Positions 24,483 to 32,338 of a DNA stretch of 46,173 bases are shown here, piece by piece. The notes under the pieces were generated by a model. The model was not told the DNA's origin and made no database searches. It saw only the letters and a program-made list of their open reading frames with translations. How positions within the stretch are numbered: the first letter of the stretch is position 1; each line of letters opens with the position of its first letter. The DNA comes from Planctomycetota bacterium (GTDB taxonomy: Bacteria; Planctomycetota; Phycisphaerae; WQYP01). The position numbers were made by a program, and so were the translations under genes. The stretch covers positions 1-46,173 of the forward strand of contig JAJZGH010000003.1 of the NCBI GenBank assembly GCA_021798635.1, written 5' to 3'.

Positions 24483-24920
24483 TTACCGCGATTCCGATGG
24501 AAAGTCCGCGGTGCGCGTTTTTGTCCCGGATGCCGCCTGTGTTGCAGGCATTGCAGCAGACGTCGCAGCCTCGGCATATTCTTGCACCAGTGCCGGAAGC
24601 AACGTCACGAATTCCGAGCGCGGCACCACCTGTTGCGCACCCGCCTCCATCGCCTGTTGCGCCAAATCCTGCTGAGCATGCGATAGATAGGCGACAATCT
24701 TACAGTCGGGCTTGGTATTTTTTGCCAGTGCTATCGCAGCCAGGGGGTTAATGCCCCCGCAATTCATATCCACAATCAGCAGGTCCGGAGGCGTTATATG
24801 GAGAAACTCACTCAACACGCTGTAAGAGCGCAGCACCCGAACCTGCCGTTGCTGCGCCCGCGCTTCGGCGACAATTTTGGTGGAGAATATCAAGTCTGTT
24901 ACGATCGCCGCCAATGCCAT
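24483..24920 (-). CDS. Receiver-like domain protein (degenerate response regulator)
   Basis: 145 residues. The alternating strand/helix pattern and LLIVDMNCGGINPLAAIALAK, VAYLSH and AGAQQVVPRSEF follow a CheY-type receiver, with Asp in LLIVDMN at the phosphorylation position. The first strand is unusual (AAIVTDLIFSTK, lacking the normal DD pair), the Thr/Ser position is Ser in LSH, and the Lys of the KP motif is Arg (PRS). Phosphorylation by the usual chemistry is therefore doubtful. An Ala/Thr-rich tail follows from about residue 118. It starts four bases after the stop of the membrane-protein gene. Confidence 0.72.
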   Translation of the reverse strand: MALAAIVTDLIFSTKIVAEARAQQRQVRVLRSYSVLSEFLHITPPDLLIVDMNCGGINPLAAIALAKNTKPDCKIVAYLSHAQQDLAQQAMEAGAQQVVPRSEFVTLLPALVQEYAEAATSAAMPATQAASGTKTRTADFPSESR

Positions 24921-24924
24921 AATA

Positions 24925-25572
24925 TTAACTCTCCATGCCCGCTGCCGCTGCCGGCTTTTCCGGTGGGTTTAACACCTGCGCAGCCGTGGCTCGTGCGATG
25001 ACTTCGTTTAACAACGATGGCAGATTTTCATAAATCACAGCATCCAAAACCGCATGATGACTCTGCCCCGAATCATTGGCATATTCAACGGTGACCAGCC
25101 CCGCACCGGGCCACCGTCGATTATCAATAACCTTCATCGCCGAATACGCCACCATACTTCCATTGGGCAGATGCAGCCCCTGATCATCGGCCACAATGCG
25201 TTTGGACTTCACCCGCAGAAACCAGATCATCCCCCCCGCCGCCACGAGGCTGATCGCCAGAACAATCCATCGCTGGTTATGAATATCCGTTACGGTATGC
25301 CAACCCGTAATATTATTCATGTGCACCAGATGATCAAAGCGCAGGCGCTGGGCGTTGGTCGCGTGCTGCCAGCCGGGCCAGGAACGCGCAATGGCCTTGT
25401 CCTTGCCGGTTACCCGATGCGAAAGCAGCATCTGTTTTACCGCTTTGTCATCATGATTCGGCCAGCCGTACCAGCCATCCCAGGCAAACCATGCAGCAAA
25501 GATAATACACAGAAATGCCAGCACCAGCGGACGGCGACGTTCCCAGGGGGCAGGTTGGGCGATCATCTGCAT
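24925..25572 (-). CDS. Membrane protein with two transmembrane helices, unknown family
   Basis: 215 residues. Two hydrophobic helices (LVLAFLCIIFAAWFAWDGWYGWP near 16-38; IVLAISLVAAGGMIWFLRV near 102-121) flank a polar loop rich in Trp and His. A C-terminal soluble domain (about 125-200) has the order 'residue G-x-x-x-P, strand, IDNRRWPGAGLVTVEY', reminiscent of small membrane-anchored PH-like domains, but I cannot assign it. AGGAG precedes the ATG by nine bases. It lies between the SGNH esterase and the receiver-like gene and probably shares their transcript. Confidence 0.75.
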   Translation of the reverse strand: MQMIAQPAPWERRRPLVLAFLCIIFAAWFAWDGWYGWPNHDDKAVKQMLLSHRVTGKDKAIARSWPGWQHATNAQRLRFDHLVHMNNITGWHTVTDIHNQRWIVLAISLVAAGGMIWFLRVKSKRIVADDQGLHLPNGSMVAYSAMKVIDNRRWPGAGLVTVEYANDSGQSHHAVLDAVIYENLPSLLNEVIARATAAQVLNPPEKPAAAAGMES

Positions 25573-25602
25573 TAAATAGAACTCCTGGCGTTGACAAAGC
25601 GA

Positions 25603-26322
25603 TTATTGGAAAACCGCCCGATAGATAATTTTTCCCATCAGCGCCTGCCCCAGCGGATCCGGATGCACCCCATCATGGGCAAAATATTTATACATGGGTT
25701 CCGTCGCCCGCTTCATCATCAAGCCGTGCAGATGTACCACCGGAATGTGCATGGCCCGTGCGGCCCGTTTGATCGCCGGTATGACGCCATGAACCAGCAC
25801 CTTTTCATTAATGCCCCACGGGTTTCCGATACCGAGTTTCTGATTTCGCACCACGGGCGGGGGCGTGCAGATATAGATTTTCGGATGCGCCTGAAGATGT
25901 TCAAAATGCCGGATCAATGATTCCGCATTCGCCGTAAACTGCGATCCGTATTTCTTCCAGTTTTTCGGCTTCGTGTCATTGGTGCCCAGCATAATAATGA
26001 CGATATTGGGATCAAATTTGGTGGCCGCCTTAAACTCCGGCGTCGTCCAGTACGGAAGGTTCCCCTTCTTCAGCAACGTAGCCCCGCTATGACCAAAATT
26101 ATCCGATTTGTACTTTTTCCCCACCAATTTCTGCAACACCCCGGGCCACGCCCGCGCCAGCCGATCATGGGTAATAGTATATCCCCAGGTAATACTGTCA
26201 CCCACACAGGCAATACGTACCCGAGCCGCGGTGGCACGTGGCGCGGTGGCCGACAATGCCCAGCCAAAACACACCAGGGAAACGAGTAGCCAAATGTCGC
26301 GAAGCTTTCCGGAATTCCGCAT
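25603..26322 (-). CDS. Secreted SGNH/GDSL-type hydrolase
   Basis: 239 residues with a signal peptide (DIWLLVSLVCFGWALSATAPRATA, cleavage near residue 33). Blocks of the SGNH fold are in order: GDSITWG (Ser nucleophile), FGHSGATL, MLGTNDTKP (Asn) and HDGVHPD (Asp and His). The family includes sialate and carbohydrate O-acetylesterases and lysophospholipases; the substrate cannot be chosen here. AGGAG lies eight bases before the ATG. It is first of the group running through the membrane protein and receiver-like gene to tsaD. Confidence 0.9.
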   Translation of the reverse strand: MRNSGKLRDIWLLVSLVCFGWALSATAPRATAARVRIACVGDSITWGYTITHDRLARAWPGVLQKLVGKKYKSDNFGHSGATLLKKGNLPYWTTPEFKAATKFDPNIVIIMLGTNDTKPKNWKKYGSQFTANAESLIRHFEHLQAHPKIYICTPPPVVRNQKLGIGNPWGINEKVLVHGVIPAIKRAARAMHIPVVHLHGLMMKRATEPMYKYFAHDGVHPDPLGQALMGKIIYRAVFQ

Positions 26323-26609
26323 AAACCGCTCCTGTTATCATTGCAACCTCACGCCGACGGATAAAAAACCCGCCGCACCACCGCCGAAGTGCCTGAAATT
26401 AAGCCAAAGCCCGCGCTGCGTCAAATCGAACGCGCTCCCACGCCCTGCGCGGCAATACTCCACATCCCGAAAATCGATCCCCGCAACTCCACAAAGCCGC
26501 CTGCTCTGCCAGTGGTGGAACACGGGATAAAAGACCCTCTGTCAGGCCCTTGGCGCAGCGGTAAAAAACGTCGTTATTTCCGCCTGATTTAGCGTTATGT
26601 CGGCGCTGG
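26323..26609. other. Non-coding spacer downstream of clpC
   Basis: No gene is supported. Minus-strand open frames cross the region but have no ribosome binding site and share sequence only through the repeats at 26610-26773. Confidence 0.4.
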
Positions 26610-26626
26610 CCGGAAAAATTGCCACG
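26610..26626 (+). repeat. CCGGAAAAATTGCCACG repeat
   Basis: One of four copies of a short intergenic motif in this window; the others are at about 2473, 29437 (inverted) and 29544. Confidence 0.5.
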
Positions 26627-26650
26627 TCGCACCAGCACCGACAGCCCCGA

Positions 26651-26773
26651 GAGCACCGTGGTGACAACCCGGTGGTTGGCTCGCGATACTGGATCAACCA
26701 CCGGATTACCATCCGGTGCTCACCAAAGCGAACTGGGTCATAGAGCACCGTGGTGACAACCCGGTGGTTGGCT
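26651..26773. repeat. Triple repeat with long hairpin next to clpC
   Basis: A 31-bp sequence occurs identically at 26651-26681 and 26743-26773. Between them an imperfect inverted copy (about 26692-26722) pairs with the first: CCGGTGGTTG against CAACCACCGG around a 16-nt loop, flanked by GAGCACCG against CGGTGCTC. The second direct copy ends six bases before the clpC stop codon. It may terminate or stabilise transcripts; a mobile origin is also possible. Confidence 0.75.
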
Positions 26774-26779
26774 GCCTCA

Positions 26780-29272
26780 TCACGTAGCAACCGCCCCACC
26801 GGCACTTGCCGCGGCAGGTTCCACATGCTTCGGAACCCCGGTAAACCGTAACGATTCTCCGTCACGGTCAATTCTGACGATCGCCATCTGCTTATATTCG
26901 CCACGCAATATGGATTCCGACAACGGATCTTCCACAAATTGCTCAATAGCGCGGCGTAAGGGCCGGGCACCAAAGTCCGGGTTGTATCCCTTTTCAATCA
27001 GCAGATCATGAGCCGCCAGTGTGGTTTCCAGCTTAATCCCCTGCTCCACCAGGCGTTTCGTAACCTTCTGGATTTCAATATCAATAATGCGATACAGATC
27101 TTCTTTGCTCAACGGGCGGAAGATAATTGTATCATCCAGACGGTTGATAAACTCCGGTCGGAAGAATTTTTCAACTTCCCGCAGTAGACCGCGTTTCATC
27201 TGTTCAAAATTCTGATCCAGATCGCGCTTGCCGTAGCCGAAGCCCTGAATGCCGCCGCTCTTAATCAAATCAGCACCGATATTGCTGGTCATGATCAGCA
27301 CGATATTCTTGAAGTCCACCTGCCGCCCCACATTGTCCGTCAGGCGGCCCTCTTCCATAATCTGCAACAGCATGTTGAAGACATCCGGATGGGCTTTTTC
27401 AATTTCATCCAGCAGCACCACCGCGTAAGGCCGCCGACGAATGCGCTCCGTAAGCTGACCGCCTTCTTCATATCCGACATAGCCCGGAGGTGCACCAATC
27501 AACCGGCTGACATTGTGTTTCTCCATATATTCAGACATATCGATCTGAATAAGTGAAGCCTCATTGCCGAACATGAACTCCGCAATCGCCTTGGACAACA
27601 GCGTTTTACCCACGCCCGACGGCCCAAGGAACAGGAAAGTTCCCATCGGACGATTCGGATCTTTCAAACCGGATCGAGCACGGCGTATCGACCGGGACAC
27701 AGCTTTAATGGCATCATCCTGACTGATCACGCGCCGATGCAGCTCAGATTCCAATTCCAGCAGACGCGAAGCTTCCGCATTTTCAAGTCGCGTAAGGGGG
27801 ACACCCGTCATCCGGCTGACCACTTCAGCGACGGTTTCTTCGTCCACCACGCCATCGACTTCCTTGGCCTGCTCACGCCATTTTTTCTGCTCCTCATCTT
27901 TTTTGCGGCGCAGCGCCTCCGCCTGATCCCGCAATTCCGCGGCCCGTTCGTAATCCGCATTTTTTACCGCCTCATCTTTTTCACCGGTCAGATGCTCAAT
28001 CTGTTCTTCCACGTCCGTCAGATTCGGCGGCTTGGTCATGCTTTTCAGGCGAATCCGCGCACCGGCTTCATCAATAACGTCAATGGCTTTGTCCGGCAGG
28101 CAGCGGCCCGTTATATACCGTGTGGAAAGCTCAACGGCGGCCCGCAGCGCCTCATCGGTAATCTGCACGCGGTGATGGGCTTCATACTTATCCCGCAGAC
28201 CGCGGAGAATTTCCAGAGCCTCTTCCTTGCTGGGCGGCTCAACCATTACCGTCTGGAAGCGCCGTTCCAGGGCACTGTCTTTTTCCACATATTTTCGGTA
28301 TTCATCCAGCGTAGTGGCACCGATGCACTGAATTTCACCGCGGGCCAGCGACGGCTTAAGCACATTACTGGCGTCAATTGCCCCCTCCGCACCGCCCGCC
28401 CCGACCAGCGTGTGCAATTCATCAATAAACAGCATCACGTTTTTGGCCCGTCGAACTTCGTTCATCACCGCTTTAATACGCTCTTCAAATTGCCCGCGGT
28501 ATTTCGTGCCTGCCACCATCATGGCCAGGTCCAGCACCACAATGCGTTTGTCCACCAGAATTTCCGGAACATCATTACCGATAATTTTCTGGGCCAGGCC
28601 TTCAACAATTGCTGTTTTCCCCACGCCCGCTTCACCCAGCAAAACAGGATTGTTCTTGGTGCGGCGGCAAAGAATCTGGATGACCCTTTCAATTTCATTG
28701 TTACGCCCAATGACCGGATCCAGCGTCCCCTCCCGCGCCAGTTCCGTAAGATCCCGGCCAAACGAATCCAGCGCCGGTGTGCGGGATTTGGTTTTCCCGC
28801 CTTCCTTGCTTTCCGAGGACCCTTCGCTTTCCACGCCCGCCCCCAGCAGGTTCAATACTTCCTCGCGGACTTCTTCCAGTTTCAAGCCCAAATTCATCAG
28901 CACCTGCGCCGCAACGCCATCCCGTTCACGCAGCAGCCCCAGCAGCAGATGTTCCGTGCCCACATAATTGTGGCCCAGATTACGCGCCTCCTCAATGGCA
29001 TACTCAATGACCTTTTTAGCGCGCGGCGTCTGCGGCAGTTTCCCCATCGTGACCATATCCGGTCCGCTCTTAACCAGTTTTTCAACTTCCAGGCGAACCT
29101 TGCGCAAATCTATATCCAGATTTTTCAATACCGTAGCCCCCACCCCGGACCCCTCCTTCACCAGTCCCAGTAAAATATGCTCCGTACCAATATATTCATG
29201 ATTAAATCTCTGCGCCTCCTGATTGGCCAGAGCCATAACTTTTCGTGCGCGATCTGTAAAACGTTCGTACAT
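26780..29272 (-). CDS. clpC: AAA+ unfoldase ClpC
   Basis: 830 residues, normal for ClpC. Two Clp N-terminal repeats begin at [19 protein letters not shown] and [20 protein letters not shown]; Walker A1 GEAGVGKT is at 213-220; a UVR-type motif ([17 protein letters not shown]) lies in the middle domain; Walker A2 GPSGVGKT is at about 550; and [27 protein letters not shown] follows. ClpC unfolds substrates for the ClpP protease. The frame is open to 29317, but TAGGAG five bases before the ATG at 29272 and the canonical MYERFT start decide it. No CtsR or McsAB genes adjoin it, unlike in Firmicutes, and no CIRCE element was seen. Confidence 0.97.
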   Translation of the reverse strand: MYERFTDRARKVMALANQEAQRFNHEYIGTEHILLGLVKEGSGVGATVLKNLDIDLRKVRLEVEKLVKSGPDMVTMGKLPQTPRAKKVIEYAIEEARNLGHNYVGTEHLLLGLLRERDGVAAQVLMNLGLKLEEVREEVLNLLGAGVESEGSSESKEGGKTKSRTPALDSFGRDLTELAREGTLDPVIGRNNEIERVIQILCRRTKNNPVLLGEAGVGKTAIVEGLAQKIIGNDVPEILVDKRIVVLDLAMMVAGTKYRGQFEERIKAVMNEVRRAKNVMLFIDELHTLVGAGGAEGAIDASNVLKPSLARGEIQCIGATTLDEYRKYVEKDSALERRFQTVMVEPPSKEEALEILRGLRDKYEAHHRVQITDEALRAAVELSTRYITGRCLPDKAIDVIDEAGARIRLKSMTKPPNLTDVEEQIEHLTGEKDEAVKNADYERAAELRDQAEALRRKKDEEQKKWREQAKEVDGVVDEETVAEVVSRMTGVPLTRLENAEASRLLELESELHRRVISQDDAIKAVSRSIRRARSGLKDPNRPMGTFLFLGPSGVGKTLLSKAIAEFMFGNEASLIQIDMSEYMEKHNVSRLIGAPPGYVGYEEGGQLTERIRRRPYAVVLLDEIEKAHPDVFNMLLQIMEEGRLTDNVGRQVDFKNIVLIMTSNIGADLIKSGGIQGFGYGKRDLDQNFEQMKRGLLREVEKFFRPEFINRLDDTIIFRPLSKEDLYRIIDIEIQKVTKRLVEQGIKLETTLAAHDLLIEKGYNPDFGARPLRRAIEQFVEDPLSESILRGEYKQMAIVRIDRDGESLRFTGVPKHVEPAAASAGGAVAT

Positions 29273-29436
29273 ATATACTCCTAGGGGAGCCATCCGCACC
29301 ATCGGCGGAATCTGCAACCGTGTGAATTCTACGGATAGCAGAGCACTATAATCAAGTACCCCAAGCGCAAAACCGTAAAAATCCGCAATTCACAACAACG
29401 ATTATCGGCAATTCCCCCCCAAGACGTGAATCTGGG

Positions 29437-29564
29437 GGTGTGGCAATGTTTCCGGGCACCGCGCATCAACTCGACCGGCGAGCCGCCGGGTTTATCCCGG
29501 TGGGCTTCAGCATTCCTGTGAAAAGGCGGCTTTTTTACCCCGCCCGGGAAAATTGCCACGCCCG
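29437..29564. repeat. Inverted pair of the CCGGAAAATTGCCACG family
   Basis: GGTGTGGCAATGTTTCCGGG at 29437-29456 is an imperfect reverse complement of CCCGGGAAAATTGCCACG at 29543-29560, and flanking AATCTGGG pieces match too. About 85 bp separate the arms, like the ends of a small non-autonomous element. Confidence 0.6.
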
Positions 29565-29597
29565 AATCTGGGACCCGGAACCGGGGAGTTAGTCTTT

Positions 29598-29615
29598 AGA
29601 AGCGCTGCCGCTTCT
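29598..29615. terminator. Small hairpin AGAAGCG-CTGC-CGCTTCT
   Basis: A seven-base perfect stem with a four-base loop, followed on the plus strand by ATTTT. It may end the sigma/anti-sigma transcript. Related GAAGCGC palindromes occur near 23206, 23285 and 35595. Confidence 0.35.
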
Positions 29616-29720
29616 ATTTTGCTTGGCAGGTAAACCGACTGATTCCTCCATAACGCTTTGGACCTTGCTGGAGAGGTTGAAGCGCCTGAGATTGCTTTCA
29701 CAGCCGTGTGGAGACTATTT

Positions 29721-30497
29721 TCATCCATGGAGGTCAAAGGGATGGTAGCGCTGTTTTCCTGACAACACGACCGCCCATCCGCACCGCCCGCTCTGGTCCG
29801 GCCATACGGTAACGGTGTAAGGTACGGTCGTATTGCTGTTTCCGGGTAAGCGGGCCAACAGGTGAATAGCGGTGCCTGATGGACTGGTGCCCCCGGGGAT
29901 TAAGCGCGGTGAAAACTGCAGCATCAGGCATGTTACAGGCCCCCGCTGCCACCGGGTTAAAGCGGCCGGCTGGCCGGCAACGGTTACGGCCGCGAAGCCT
30001 GTGAGCTTGAAACCGCCGTAATTATAAAGCTCCACCGGGAATGGCATGGCGGGCAAGGCCTTCTGGAATGATGCCGTCGTGACTTGCCCCGGCGCTAACA
30101 TGGGTTTGTTAAGATACAGCCCCAGGCTTTGCCATGCCAGAGATTTCAGCAGATTTCGTCGCTGGACGTGTATCCAGAATCTTACACCAGCCAAAGCGGC
30201 TAACAGCAAAGCGGCAGCGACCGCCCAGGGTACCAGGCGGCGAATCATGAACTGGACGTTTCCGGATTTATCATCGGGAATTTTCAGCAAGCGTTCAGCC
30301 AGATCGTCCGATGGTTCAGGCTGTGCCGCGGCTAATGCCAAGCGTAATTTTTCCTGTTCCGCCAGCGCGGCGAAGTAATATTCGCGGACATCCTCCGGGG
30401 CTGCCGCTACCAGGCGGCTTAGTTCGCGGCGATGCGGATCCTCCGGTGGAAGAACGCAGTAATGATCAATGATGGTGCGAAGCTCATGGGAATTCAT
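29721..30497 (-). CDS. Putative anti-sigma factor, single-pass membrane protein
   Basis: 258 residues. A cytoplasmic N-terminal helical part (1-85; ELRTIIDHYCVLPPEDPHRRELSRLV), one membrane helix (RLVPWAVAAALLLAALAGVRFWI, about 86-108), and an extracytoplasmic beta-rich region follow. The layout and its start, overlapping the sigma gene stop by four bases (ATGA), are those of anti-sigma factors that hold an ECF sigma factor at the membrane. The zinc-binding HxxxCxxC motif is absent (one Cys, at HYC), so it is not a classic ZAS protein. The function is inferred mainly from the coupling. Confidence 0.72.
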   Translation of the reverse strand: MNSHELRTIIDHYCVLPPEDPHRRELSRLVAAAPEDVREYYFAALAEQEKLRLALAAAQPEPSDDLAERLLKIPDDKSGNVQFMIRRLVPWAVAAALLLAALAGVRFWIHVQRRNLLKSLAWQSLGLYLNKPMLAPGQVTTASFQKALPAMPFPVELYNYGGFKLTGFAAVTVAGQPAALTRWQRGPVTCLMLQFSPRLIPGGTSPSGTAIHLLARLPGNSNTTVPYTVTVWPDQSGRCGWAVVLSGKQRYHPFDLHG

Positions 30498-31072
30498 GAT
30501 CCGACTCCTGTATTTCCGGCGTTCCTTGTCGCTGCGCCCTGACCGGCATGAAGCGGATTGGCATCAATGGATGCCCGCAGCGATTGCTTGGCGCGAAAAA
30601 TTCGCGACAGCAGCGTGCCCAGAGGAATATTCAATTCCCGTGCAGCCGCTGCACAGCTCAGCCCCTCTGAATACACCATAAGAAATGGCCGCTTGAAACG
30701 TATATCAAGTCGGTCCAACCCCACCTGCAGGACTTCACGATTGGCCATATCGGTGGATGTACACATTTTGTCGGCCAATTCGGCGGCGTCTTCCAGCGGG
30801 ACGGTCCGTGCAACACGTCGCTTGTTTAAGGTGCGGAAATGCCGCCGTCGTAAAATCTGAAATAGCCAGCCTCGCAGAGCATTCTCATCCCGCAGGGTGT
30901 GGATTGAACGCCACGCGTGTAAGAAGGTTTCCTGAACTAAATCTTCCGCTCCGCCATCCCGTCCGGAAAGCCGAACTGCATAATGAAACAGCTCTTGCGA
31001 ATGCTCTTTGACGGCGCGTTCGTAAAGTGTGCGGCTAAGGGCGGCATCAGTCATACAGCCATCTTCATCCAT
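30494..31072 (-). CDS. ECF-type RNA polymerase sigma factor
   Basis: 192 residues. Region 2 is seen in LFHYAVRLSGRDGGAEDLVQETFLHAW and region 4 in AAARELNIPLGTLLSRIFRAKQSL, with the two-domain layout of ECF sigma factors. The linker has KMCTSTDMAN. The putative anti-sigma gene follows with overlapping stop and start codons. Another ATG at 31054 is possible; neither start has a strong ribosome binding site. The targets are unknown; the neighbouring PEP-CTERM gene upstream is a candidate by position only. Confidence 0.92.
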   Translation of the reverse strand: MDEDGCMTDAALSRTLYERAVKEHSQELFHYAVRLSGRDGGAEDLVQETFLHAWRSIHTLRDENALRGWLFQILRRRHFRTLNKRRVARTVPLEDAAELADKMCTSTDMANREVLQVGLDRLDIRFKRPFLMVYSEGLSCAAAARELNIPLGTLLSRIFRAKQSLRASIDANPLHAGQGAATRNAGNTGVGS

Positions 31073-31119
31073 CTATTGGACCGGCGGAATTGCCGATTCT
31101 GTTATATCCGACGTATTGA

Positions 31120-31767
31120 CTAAGCGCACGCCGATATATTCTTCGCTGCTACCATTCGCCGACGGCGTAAGATCAGTAATCCCGCCCCACCCAAGGCCCC
31201 CAACAACAGGGCGGGGCTTGGCTCCGGCACCGGCTGCACTTGAAACTGTTCGCCTGTGTCACTAAACGGCGCACCAGCATACACAAATGCTGTGAGCACG
31301 GATGGATGACTTCCGTTGAATGAATAAATGGAATTTCCGAATACGGAAGCCGGGGGATCGGGTGTGGTAAATGAGAAACCCGATAGGGTCTTTCCGGCAT
31401 CCAGATAGCCCGCGGAGCTAGTGGCTTGCCACTCAATCGAAGCCCCTTTCTCTCCAAATGCTCCTCCAACTGACTGTGAGTCCGGCCCGTCTTCCCAGCC
31501 GGTGGGGGCAGAAACGATTGTGGGATTGCTGGCCAGGTAACTCTGGCCGGGAATCCAGGAGAACCAGAATGTACCCATGGTGCTGCCTGAAGTGCCCGTG
31601 TTGGTCAGCGATAAATCATAGGTATAAGAACCGGCACTATGGGAACCCAAAGTGATTGTCGCACTGGCGGTTTCGGCGGCGTAGATGTTTGCCGGTCCAA
31701 CAAACGTCACCGTAGCCGCCATGGCAACGCCAGCCGATAAGATTGATTTTTCCAATGTACTGAACAT
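31120..31767 (-). CDS. PEP-CTERM sorted exoprotein
   Basis: 215 residues: a signal peptide (SILSAGVAMAATVTFVGPANIYA, cleavage near 30), a Ser/Thr/Gly-rich beta-type body, and the C-terminal sorting tag: VPEPSPALLLGALGG, then a hydrophobic helix and RRRR. An exosortase (EpsH/XrtA type) would cleave this tag and attach or release the protein during exopolysaccharide production. An 11-residue tail (MVAAKNISACA) beyond the Arg cluster is longer than usual. No exosortase is in the window. AAAGG precedes the ATG. The body has no recognised function. Confidence 0.88.
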   Translation of the reverse strand: MFSTLEKSILSAGVAMAATVTFVGPANIYAAETASATITLGSHSAGSYTYDLSLTNTGTSGSTMGTFWFSWIPGQSYLASNPTIVSAPTGWEDGPDSQSVGGAFGEKGASIEWQATSSAGYLDAGKTLSGFSFTTPDPPASVFGNSIYSFNGSHPSVLTAFVYAGAPFSDTGEQFQVQPVPEPSPALLLGALGGAGLLILRRRRMVAAKNISACA

Positions 31768-31944
31768 GGGAGACCTTTCTACTTAAAGACCACGACCTGG
31801 CCGCAATCAGACAAAATTGCGTTTCTTATCCTTATAGTGTACGTCATCGCCTTATTTATTCCCGCCGAATATAAACTTTTTACAGCAACGCGGACACGGC
31901 AGTGCCGCTTGCGTTAAACGCCCCTGCTGGGGGAAGCCGGCGTA

Positions 31945-31977
31945 ACCGACCGCCGCGATGGGTCGGTAGATTTTTTT
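31945..31977 (+). terminator. Intrinsic terminator on the plus strand, no gene upstream
   Basis: ACCGACC (31945-31951) pairs with GGTCGGT (31961-31967), followed by AGA and seven T. It lies 30 bp before tRNA-Leu and after no annotated plus-strand gene, so it may end an unrecognised small RNA from about 31800-31940, or insulate the tRNA gene. Confidence 0.6.
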
Positions 31978-32007
31978 CGATTTCGGCGTTAATATGTTCT
32001 TCCATCC

Positions 32008-32090
32008 GCGGGCGTGGCGGAATTGGCAGACGCGCTAGATTCAGGTTCTAGTGTTCAAAAGACGTGGAGGTTCGACTCCTCTCGCCCGCA
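32008..32090 (+). tRNA. tRNA-Leu (anticodon CAG)
   Basis: 83 nt. The acceptor arms are GCGGGCG and CGCCCGC with discriminator A; the D-arm contains TGGCGGAATTGGCAGACGC; the anticodon stem CTAGA/TCTAG encloses TTCAGGT with CAG at 32042-32044. A long variable arm (class II) and the T-arm GGAGGTTCGACTCCT follow. CCA is not encoded. It decodes CUG. Confidence 0.97.
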
Positions 32091-32204
32091 TAACCCAATA
32101 ATTATTAATAGGAAAATACACCCCCCTGAGGGGAATTTTTGAAACCGCACACAGTAACCCTTCGGGGCCCCCTTACCGTTTTGACCGCGCGGCCGACTTT
32201 GCAT

Positions 32205-32272
32205 AAAAAGAGGTGTCTGGTACGAAAGGCACTTCCTTAAGGCGTAAGTGCCCTTCGTACCAGACATCTTTT
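32205..32272. terminator. Long A/T-flanked hairpin, bidirectional terminator or REP-like element
   Basis: Arms of about 27-29 bp pair with a two-base bulge and one mismatch (TGTCTGGTACGAA against TTCGTACCAGACA), starting with an A-run and ending in TTTT, 11-nt loop. It separates tRNA-Leu from the end of asnB and would work in both directions. The core resembles GTGTCAGGCAC at about 2603, a pattern common in REP-type repeats. Confidence 0.65.
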
Positions 32273-32338
32273 CCGCCCGAGATGCCGGCAAGATGCCTGC
32301 GTTACAGATCAATGCCTGGTGCTCTGCAACCCGGAACC

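Larger units (their letters stand above)
29273..29720. other. Repeat-rich spacer between clpC and the anti-sigma gene
   Basis: No gene is supported. A TATAGT about 75 bp upstream of clpC may be its -10, with no convincing -35. The rest holds an imperfect inverted pair of the TTGCCAC repeat family and a small hairpin (29598-29615). Confidence 0.5.

Noticed and set aside
27737..29173. 478-codon open frame on the plus strand, opposite clpC
   Set aside because: It lies entirely antisense to a certain ClpC gene, has no ribosome binding site, and its Phe/Gln/His/Arg-rich translation is the mirror of ClpC codon usage.
31920..31980. Cobalamin-riboswitch-like GGGAAGCCGG before the terminator
   Set aside because: Only this short core matches; the B12 box and the CCGCCACTG segment are absent, and no gene follows in sense except a tRNA.
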